From positions 1,054,001-1,118,000 of the forward strand of contig BLLK01000022.1 in assembly GCA_021927905.1 (NCBI GenBank): a DNA stretch of 64,000 nucleotides, in the 5' to 3' direction. Below, piece by piece: positions 57,758 through 64,000 of this stretch. A model generated the notes under the pieces. It had not been told where the DNA came from. It saw only the letters and a list, made by a program, of their open reading frames with translations, and ran no database searches. Both the position numbers and the translations under genes were made by a program. Source of the DNA: Chaetoceros tenuissimus (taxonomy: Eukaryota > Bacillariophyta > Thalassiosirophyceae > Chaetocerotales > Chaetocerotaceae). The stretch's first letter is position 1. Every line of letters begins with the position of its first letter.

Positions 57758-58840
57758 TTACCCTAACAAACTCTCTAGAATCATAGCAAGCCTCACACCT
57801 CCAGCTGCAAGTCGGTGCCTTACTATATTCAATCGAGTCTGATAATATTGTTGAGATAATGAAGACCCATCTTTAATTTCATACCCATCTTCATCAACAT
57901 ATGCATATTCAAGAGCAGAGCGAAAGCTTTCTTGTGCCCATTCTGAAATACAATCCTTCCTTTCATCTTGATGGCATGACGACCATCTCTCAACATTATC
58001 GGTAGTAAGTAATTCTTTTTCGATCGATTCTTGCATAAGATATTGGGATTTGTCATGATTGATTTTGATTGACTTTTGAATAATGGCATCATCCCAAACT
58101 GAATGCAAGTTCCAGCCATTGTGCATCACGTCTTCAAACCTTTCATCACGAAAACTGATGAACTCCTCAGGAAACTCCACGTTGATTGTATTTCCACCTC
58201 GATCAGTTTCTCGTGATACATGTAGTGGTTGGTGTAAATCTCCAACAATGTGCACAAGAAATTTCATGCTTTGTATTGTTGTCACATTATATTTCTGCCC
58301 AATGGGAGAAGGCTTTCCACCTCTCAAAGATGACTTCCCATAATCTTCATCAGTTATGTTACTCGTCTCTAACTGACTCCAAAAATCCAAAATAGCACCG
58401 ACAGCACAAAAGTCATTCTCACAATCCCTTTCATAGTCAAAATTGCAGCTGAATGATTCCAGTCTTCTTTCTACCGCTATGCTTTCACCCGACTTTCTCG
58501 ACTGGATATCTCGCATGAATTCCTGTTCACCACGAGTCCAATGACAGCCTCCATCCACTAAATCATCTTTTACATCTACATAATGAAGTGGTGTCGTCCA
58601 CGCAAAATACTTTGTGTAACGAACTTTATCAGCCCAAGTTGCCACAGATGATAATGGAGATACATGTTCAGTCACATTAAATCCATTAGGAAAAAGCAGT
58701 GTTTGTACGCGCTGTTGTGTTTCGTGTTTCAGTAAGTTCCAAGCAATGTTTGCAACAATCTCGTGGCCATCTTTACCCCAAGCTGATACTCCAAGCAATT
58801 GAGACAGGAAAAGTAAACCTTTTAGATAAAAATACCTCAT
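57758..58840 (-). CDS. S1/P1-type zinc-dependent nuclease, secreted
   Basis: Intronless, 360 aa. A signal peptide (residues 1-20, ending GVSA) exposes an N-terminal Trp: W-GKDGHEIVANIAW, where the amino group of Trp1 and His bind zinc in this family. Other zinc ligands are in SVATWADKVR, TTPLHYVDV, KFLVHIVGDLHQPLH (the HxxxGDxHQPLH signature) and HNGWNLHSVWDDAI. S1/P1 enzymes cut single-stranded DNA and RNA and remove 3' phosphates, outside the cell or in vacuoles, often to recover phosphate. Three Cys pairs suggest disulfides. Length is typical. Confidence 0.95.
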   Translation of the reverse strand: MRYFYLKGLLFLSQLLGVSAWGKDGHEIVANIAWNLLKHETQQRVQTLLFPNGFNVTEHVSPLSSVATWADKVRYTKYFAWTTPLHYVDVKDDLVDGGCHWTRGEQEFMRDIQSRKSGESIAVERRLESFSCNFDYERDCENDFCAVGAILDFWSQLETSNITDEDYGKSSLRGGKPSPIGQKYNVTTIQSMKFLVHIVGDLHQPLHVSRETDRGGNTINVEFPEEFISFRDERFEDVMHNGWNLHSVWDDAIIQKSIKINHDKSQYLMQESIEKELLTTDNVERWSSCHQDERKDCISEWAQESFRSALEYAYVDEDGYEIKDGSSLSQQYYQTRLNIVRHRLAAGGVRLAMILESLLG

Positions 58841-59146
58841 GACTGGCTATGGATTTGAAGTAGTGATGTCAGAGTTTAAGTAGAGTTTGTGTTGGATGAA
58901 GAAGGTAGTTTTTTTCTTCCATCGTGTCATGTCATCTTCCTCCAATGTTCACAGAACGCACCACTTACGTACTTGTTGTACGCATCGACATTGGAATAGA
59001 ATTCTGAAAGCTTTCAACCTGTTATTCATTCTACTATTATGTGATAGGTACTTAGAAATAAAAGATTCATTATAAAATGTTATTTACCTATTAAAAGAAA
59101 ATAGGGTAAGCTTAGATAATGTATTGTACATTGAAATAAACTCAAA
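58841..59146. other. Divergent promoter region, nuclease and SRPBCC-like gene
   Basis: About 306 bp with no gene and no clear motif. Confidence 0.4.
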
Positions 59147-60301
59147 ATGAATTGGATACACTGCATATCGCTACTATGTTTCAAATTTGTAAAGGTTTGG
59201 GGGTTCTCATCTCCAGTTACGACCAACAAAGTAACGGTATCTGTTTCAAAGGAGTTGCCAAACATATCTCTGCAAGAAGCACATGAGGCATGGTTGGAGT
59301 TTACATGGAAAAACGGTGGAGGCTTACCAATCGTAGTCATTCCCAATAATCAAGATAATTCAAGAAGGTTGCTGCCATTATTTGCAAAGGAAGAATTACT
59401 ACAAGTAACAAAAGAAGAAGGTAGTATCGTCCAACAATACACGTTAACTGAACTTGGACCAATATGGAAATCTGAAATAGAGGACAAATCTCATTTAGGT
59501 ACCGTATCATTTCAGGAGATGGATTCTGGAACAAGAATACAATGGGATGTTGTATTTACTACGATAAACAGACAAGATCTGTGGCAAAGTGTGACGGACT
59601 CTACTATAATGGATGCATGCGAAAATCTGAAAGCGTATCTTGATGAACCACTACTATTTCAAAAGACTTGCAAAATCGCTACAAAATCGTCAGCAAAGAA
59701 TATAGCAGATAAATGGTTTGAATTCATTTGGGTGAACGGGGGTGGATTACCGATACCGACGATTTCATTATCAAAGAATAAGTATGATCGTGTCATTGTA
59801 CCTCCTTTTCTCAAAGAGAGTGTTGTTGAAATTATGAATGATGAGAAACAAACTGACATTATATACAAAGTTCAAAATCCATCCATACTCACATATCAAG
59901 TGTATACGCATATTGGACGAATTCGTTTCGAAACAGAAGATGATGGAATAACAATGACTTGGGAAGTCAACATTCGTCCATTCAGAGGACTCGAGTCGTT
60001 TGTAAAAGGCTTTACAGAATTTGTAATTAATGCATTGACGCGTAACTTTTTAGTTTATGTAGATGATGATGGCGAAGACTCAATGGTGGATGTTTATCCT
60101 CCTAGAGGATTCATGAAAGATCAAGGGGCATTGTTTCAGGTCAAGAGAAATACTTGGATAGGAAGTGTTTTGGAGCAGCATATGAAAGATGATAGATCTG
60201 TTTTGGAACAAACTGGCGATTTGTTAATGCCATGGACATGGGGTCGTGATGCTCAGAGTCTAAACGATTTCTCTTGGAGCAAAGAGGTAATGAAGGATTA
60301 G
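59147..60301 (+). CDS. Protein with two tandem SRPBCC-like domains
   Basis: Intronless, 384 aa. Residues 1-25 are a hydrophobic signal ending VWGF|SSPV, a possible plastid presequence. Two copies of a domain of about 145 residues follow: AHEAWLEFTWKNGGGLPIVV (first) and IADKWFEFIWVNGGGLPIPT (second), each continuing to a PPF/LPLF stretch, a YxLxxxGP/YKVQNPS strand, LGTVSFQE / IGRIRFETEDDGITMTW and a long C-terminal helix (DLWQSVTDSTIMDACENL; LESFVKGFTEFVINAL). The strand order and last helix look like the SRPBCC (START/polyketide-cyclase) fold, which binds lipids or hydrophobic compounds. That call is inference; family unknown. Confidence 0.72.
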   Translation: MNWIHCISLLCFKFVKVWGFSSPVTTNKVTVSVSKELPNISLQEAHEAWLEFTWKNGGGLPIVVIPNNQDNSRRLLPLFAKEELLQVTKEEGSIVQQYTLTELGPIWKSEIEDKSHLGTVSFQEMDSGTRIQWDVVFTTINRQDLWQSVTDSTIMDACENLKAYLDEPLLFQKTCKIATKSSAKNIADKWFEFIWVNGGGLPIPTISLSKNKYDRVIVPPFLKESVVEIMNDEKQTDIIYKVQNPSILTYQVYTHIGRIRFETEDDGITMTWEVNIRPFRGLESFVKGFTEFVINALTRNFLVYVDDDGEDSMVDVYPPRGFMKDQGALFQVKRNTWIGSVLEQHMKDDRSVLEQTGDLLMPWTWGRDAQSLNDFSWSKEVMKD

Positions 60302-60353
60302 CCATGTCTTACTTCTAGCTATTAAATACATGAAAAATAATGGAATTGAAACT

Positions 60354-60773
60354 TTACAACTTGGATTGATCAATAATTCCTAAAACACCGATTGCTACAA
60401 ACGCTGAACCAAAAAACAAATCTCCAAGTCCATATACATGAAAAAACGGAGCAAGATTGATGTCATTTTTCACTTTATCTATCCATTCAGGTCTTTTCCT
60501 TATCCATTGAATCCAATGTATGACATAGACGAGCTTTTCTGCTGCCAAGACAAGAAACAAGTACGGAACTGAAGCATAGTCCCAAGCAACTGCTATTGTA
60601 AGCAGTCCCCAGAGAAGAATCAAAATGGTACTCTTCAAGTTGAACATTAGCGGATCGACTTCATAGAAATGTTTATTGGTTAGAAACAAGGACGGCGCTA
60701 GAATACATAGGTTATAGGTACCTGTTTGCAAAATATTGAGGTAAATTTTGAGCTGCTGGTATTCTAGTCTCAT
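60354..60773 (-). CDS. Small four-pass membrane protein, unknown
   Basis: Intronless, 139 aa. Hydrophobic segments lie near residues 20-32, 46-64 (STILILLWGLLTIAVAWD), 68-86 (VPYLFLVLAAEKLVYVIHW) and 113-133 (GLGDLFFGSAFVAIGVLGII). The short cytosolic-type loop WIRKRPEWIDKVKND is basic. I do not recognise the family. It converges with the SRPBCC-like gene (about 50 bp apart) and diverges from alanine racemase across a region with E2F-like sites. Confidence 0.65.
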   Translation of the reverse strand: MRLEYQQLKIYLNILQTGTYNLCILAPSLFLTNKHFYEVDPLMFNLKSTILILLWGLLTIAVAWDYASVPYLFLVLAAEKLVYVIHWIQWIRKRPEWIDKVKNDINLAPFFHVYGLGDLFFGSAFVAIGVLGIIDQSKL

Positions 60774-60967
60774 TTTTGTAAATTGAATCGAAGGACCACA
60801 TAAATAATTTACCTGATGCTAAGCATATTTTACTTTGCCAGTCCATGTCTGTTTTTGTTATTTATGAATGAAGTTATTGTGTTATTCGAGATGACAGTGT
60901 TTGACCTGATATGTGATGAAAGATGAAATGAGAGAGAGCGTACAATACATTTTTCTAGCTCTTTCCT

Positions 60968-61028
60968 TTTTCGCGCGCTAAGTTGAAGTCTGGAGTTCTC
61001 ATCCTGATGGACAGACTAGCGCGCCAAA
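60968..61028. promoter_or_regulatory. Pair of E2F-like sites between divergent genes
   Basis: TTTTCGCGCGC (60968-60978) and TAGCGCGCCAAA (61017-61028, reverse TTTGGCGCGCTA) match the E2F/DP consensus TTTSGCGC and face each other about 40 bp apart. AGTCTG and CAGACT beside them extend the inverted symmetry. Elsewhere in this AT-rich spacer (60774-61237) I see only a TATAAAA near 61213, 24 bp before the racemase ATG. Confidence 0.55.
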
Positions 61029-61237
61029 TTATTTTACGCCTTCCTCTTCCTGCTGTTGGCATCTGCAATCTGCAATGCAGAGTAGATTCATGTGATTGAT
61101 TAGTCATGTGAATCTCTCACAAATTTTGGAATCATACCACCATATCTGTTCTTGTGATACTCCGATAAATACTTCACTAGGACTCGGACACAAAAGATCC
61201 ACATCTTGAACATATAAAAAGTAAAATTCATAAAGGG

Positions 61238-63577
61238 ATGATGCCTCCTTCATCTTCCGTATCAGAGGTGACTCCACCTACCACCAACATTGGAACAAAT
61301 AGTGTTCTCAACGGGAACAATGCGGCTCATCCTCAACGAGCAGTCCATCAAATCAGATTATCAGCCATTAGACACAACTATGGAGAAATAAGTAGAGCTG
61401 CAAGTAGACAGCATTGTGGCGTCATCGTTGTATGCAAAGCTGATGGATATGGTCATGGAAGCACTGAGACTGCCATTCATCTCGCAGACTACTGCGGTGC
61501 AGATGCATTCGCAGTTGCAACTGTTGATGAAGGAGTTACACTTCGTAAAGCTCTAAATCAAGTTGGTGTGGGTGTTCAACCAGCTGCCACAAATAAAAAT
61601 GCATCTGTGTCCTCTAGTACGACACAAAATGGTTCAGCGAATGCTACCAAAATAAAAAGCAACATGAATGACTTGTTTCAGCCTCCTGCTTCTGTCGTGG
61701 AGATATCTACAGGAAGTGGGTGTGATACTTCTTCTATTGCATCTACAAATGCATTTCCAGCGCCTATAAATAATGCACAGCTTGGTAGTGTTCGAAAACA
61801 AGCACGCTCACCAAACATTCGTATTCTTGTTCTAGGTCCACCGACAAATTTACCAGATGACTTTGCTCTCTATCAGCAATTCAATTTAGAACTCATGTGT
61901 TCTGGACCACAAATGGCTAGGGCATTGATGGAATGGGTGCAAGATAGTGATGGAAGAAGAATTCAAGAAGTGGAAAAAGCGGCAACGTACCAAAAAAGTA
62001 TTCTTATGGAACAAACGGATGAAGAAGAGACAAGTAAGCAAATTGCAAAAAATAAGAAGGTTGGACAAGCTTCTACATTGAGTAATGTAGAAGGAGCAGA
62101 GTTAGGGAAAGAGCTAAGACAAATTTTACTCAAGAAAGAAGCCTTTGAAAGAAACACAAAAGAAAGTGGTAGTAGTTTACATGGTGATTCGGCACCTTCT
62201 TCCAAACGTGGATCTATAGTTGATTCCACTACTCAAGCTGTTTCGAGTACAGTACTTCGTAATTCAGGAAAAGAATCACCTACCCCACCTGCTATGGTTC
62301 CATTCAAAGGAATTGAAGACGCAGCAAAAACGTCTAGAGCACGAGAGAAAGCAGCTGCCAAAGTTGCAGCACAGACAACTGGAGAAGACGAGGAAGATTA
62401 CGAGGAAAACTCTAATGACAATATTCTTGAAGAAGAAAGCAATGGCAAGATGAGTGATACGAGTTCTACTCAAAGTAGTGCCAGTAATTCTTTACGTCAT
62501 GAAGATGATATCGAACATCACAAAGTTGTTTCTGCTGTATCTTCGGCTACTGTGAAGGATGCAACAGCTAAGGTTGCACATTTAGCAATCAAGAAAGGAA
62601 CAGTGCCTACAACTGCGCTTCGAAAAATCAGGTGGCATGCCCTTGTAGATTCTGGGATGGGAAGATTAGGATTCAAGAGTGTGGAAGATGAAGACGAAGA
62701 AGGCGAGGAGGATCATGCAATTCCACTTGATAAGCTACCTGGCCCATTACAGGCTCATTCACAGAAAAAGGATCCAAAGTGGAAAGTCGGACCACACAAA
62801 GATACTGTTTCCATTATCAAAGCAATGGTTGATGCTGAAATCTTCGGCGGTGCTCCAATAGAGTTCTACGGAATGTGTACCCATATGGCAGAGGCATCAT
62901 CAGACTCGAGCTATACTAACGAACAAATGAATAGATTCAAGTCACTTCTCAAGCGAGTTCGTCAAGCTGGTATCTCTGTACCGACTATATCAACTGATAA
63001 TTCTTCAGCTTTGTTGACAACAAACTTGAATCATTTCAATCCGAATGAATTACTAGTTCAAAAGAACATCACAAACTCGCTTGGTTTTGTGAGGACAGGA
63101 GGTGGTATCTTTGGCCAGAGACCAGCATTTCCACAATTGAAAGCGGTATCAACCCTCTCAGCATCGGTCAGACATGTTGCAATATTACAAAAGGGTCAAA
63201 CTGTGGGATATGATAGAGCATATGTAGCAGACAAGAATGTACGCATCGCAACACTAACTATAGGTTTTGCAGATGGATATCCAAGAGATTTAGGTAACGG
63301 CAGAGGAATGGTATCCATCCGTGGTAAACTTTTTCCTGTAGCTGGAAACGTCTGTATGGATATGATGATGGTCGATTTAGGACCAGCAGAAGACGTAGAT
63401 GGTATAGGGGCAAAGGTGACTGTAGGTGATAGAGCAGTACTTTGGGGACCTGAAAGTAAAGAAGACAATGAAGGAAATATTCGTCTTCAAGATATTGCCT
63501 CAAGTTTAAAAACTACTCAGAGTGCGCTTACTTGCGGCTTGAATAAAGTGAGAGTTCAACGCATATATGTTGACTAG
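61238..63577 (+). CDS. alr: Alanine racemase with three large low-complexity insertions
   Basis: Intronless, 779 aa, about twice the usual 360-390. The PLP lysine is Lys67 in VVCKADGYGHG. Core blocks are IRLSAIRHNY, ADAFAVATVDEGVTLRKA, RILVLGPPTN, WHALVDSGMGRLGF, MCTHMAEA, TDNSSALL, FVRTGGGIFGQ, VGYDRAYVADK (the second catalytic Tyr), TIGFADGYPRDLGNGRG and VAGNVCMDMMMVDL. Insertions sit after residue 107 (about 80 aa, Ser/Asn/Thr-rich), after ALMEWVQ (about 230 aa, charged and acidic) and after GMGRLGF (about 45 aa, acidic). All lie between core blocks, so the barrel and active site should still fold. It interconverts L- and D-alanine. No clear signal peptide; cytosolic by default. Confidence 0.93.
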   Translation: MMPPSSSVSEVTPPTTNIGTNSVLNGNNAAHPQRAVHQIRLSAIRHNYGEISRAASRQHCGVIVVCKADGYGHGSTETAIHLADYCGADAFAVATVDEGVTLRKALNQVGVGVQPAATNKNASVSSSTTQNGSANATKIKSNMNDLFQPPASVVEISTGSGCDTSSIASTNAFPAPINNAQLGSVRKQARSPNIRILVLGPPTNLPDDFALYQQFNLELMCSGPQMARALMEWVQDSDGRRIQEVEKAATYQKSILMEQTDEEETSKQIAKNKKVGQASTLSNVEGAELGKELRQILLKKEAFERNTKESGSSLHGDSAPSSKRGSIVDSTTQAVSSTVLRNSGKESPTPPAMVPFKGIEDAAKTSRAREKAAAKVAAQTTGEDEEDYEENSNDNILEEESNGKMSDTSSTQSSASNSLRHEDDIEHHKVVSAVSSATVKDATAKVAHLAIKKGTVPTTALRKIRWHALVDSGMGRLGFKSVEDEDEEGEEDHAIPLDKLPGPLQAHSQKKDPKWKVGPHKDTVSIIKAMVDAEIFGGAPIEFYGMCTHMAEASSDSSYTNEQMNRFKSLLKRVRQAGISVPTISTDNSSALLTTNLNHFNPNELLVQKNITNSLGFVRTGGGIFGQRPAFPQLKAVSTLSASVRHVAILQKGQTVGYDRAYVADKNVRIATLTIGFADGYPRDLGNGRGMVSIRGKLFPVAGNVCMDMMMVDLGPAEDVDGIGAKVTVGDRAVLWGPESKEDNEGNIRLQDIASSLKTTQSALTCGLNKVRVQRIYVD

Positions 63578-64000
63578 GCATTCACCTTTTTCTCATTTTT
63601 AGATCTAAATATAAATAATTTCATGAATCGATATAATTGCGGATAAATTCCTGATACTTCTCCCTATTGCGATACTTTGAACCAGGTATCACTGTGAAAT
63701 CGAAATTGAAAATGAAAAGACAAAAGGGAAGGGCAAGACACTGAGTCCCTTCACGGAAAGGATAATTTTGTGCTTGACTATGCGGATAGCTATATAACCA
63801 CTGGCCAAGAAGCTGTTTTTGTTCATACCTACACCATCGGGAGCAAAAAGGTGTGGTAAAAAGCTAATGAATGGGAAACTGTAGCATGCATGCCTCTCGT
63901 GTTTCATTGCAATATTACAGAACAGCATCTACTTTGCTATTTCATAGTTTTATTAGAGGGTACACCAGTATTTAGCCAAGTACAGATTCTGCAATATTAA
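63578..64000. other. 3' flank to window edge
   Basis: A 79-codon - strand frame (63689-63928) has no recognisable content. Nothing else seen; a neighbouring gene may begin outside the window. Confidence 0.4.

Overview
This is eukaryotic nuclear DNA, AT-rich and gene-dense, with short introns (about 60-120 bp) carrying strong GTAAGT/GTGAGT donors. The best fit is a diatom. Several predicted proteins begin with a signal peptide followed by an AFAP/AFSP-type motif, which is the plastid import signal of diatoms and related algae. Long PSxxPS linkers and ACCxCGGG cysteine modules, both common in diatom secreted proteins, are also present. The species is not determined.

Layout. Positions 1-137 hold the 3' end of a + strand gene. 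Positions 215-13708 (- strand) read as one giant gene of 17 exons; my splice model is in phase throughout and gives about 4,091 aa, with a signal peptide, many lectin-like and cysteine-rich modules, a late coiled coil and one C-terminal membrane anchor. Then come a plastid-type RlmN (14.8-16.3 kb), an Sfi1/IQ-repeat centrin-binding-like protein (16.5-18.7 kb), an Arg/Tyr/Gly-rich protein (-), and a nine-exon full-length Dicer (20.0-25.5 kb). Next are an alpha-kinase (-), a GrpB-family protein, a small very basic protein, an unknown 785 aa helical protein (-), a plastid methyltransferase-riboflavin kinase fusion, a SET-MYND protein (-), a TALE homeobox-RING fusion (-), a TAZ zinc-finger protein and a HEMK2-type methyltransferase (-).

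The right half holds argininosuccinate lyase, a small membrane protein (-), a secreted poly-Asp protein ending in KDEL, cytosolic-type GAPDH (-), mitochondrial PheRS, a DadA-like D-amino-acid dehydrogenase (-), a damaged patatin-like phospholipase gene, an NBS1/nibrin homologue, a heat-shock factor (-), a 1.86 kb non-autonomous DNA transposon with terminal inverted repeats and target duplication, an S1/P1 nuclease (-), a duplicated SRPBCC-like protein, a small membrane protein (-) and an alanine racemase with three low-complexity insertions.

Most neighbours are unrelated housekeeping or regulatory genes, as expected for a nuclear genome. Links worth noting are the D-alanine pair (alanine racemase and DadA-like dehydrogenase, about 13 kb apart), the RNA-silencing enzyme Dicer divergent from a possible RNA-binding protein, and paired E2F-like sites between two divergent genes. 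Exon coordinates given below were worked out by eye from splice consensus and reading phase, and have not been tested against transcripts.
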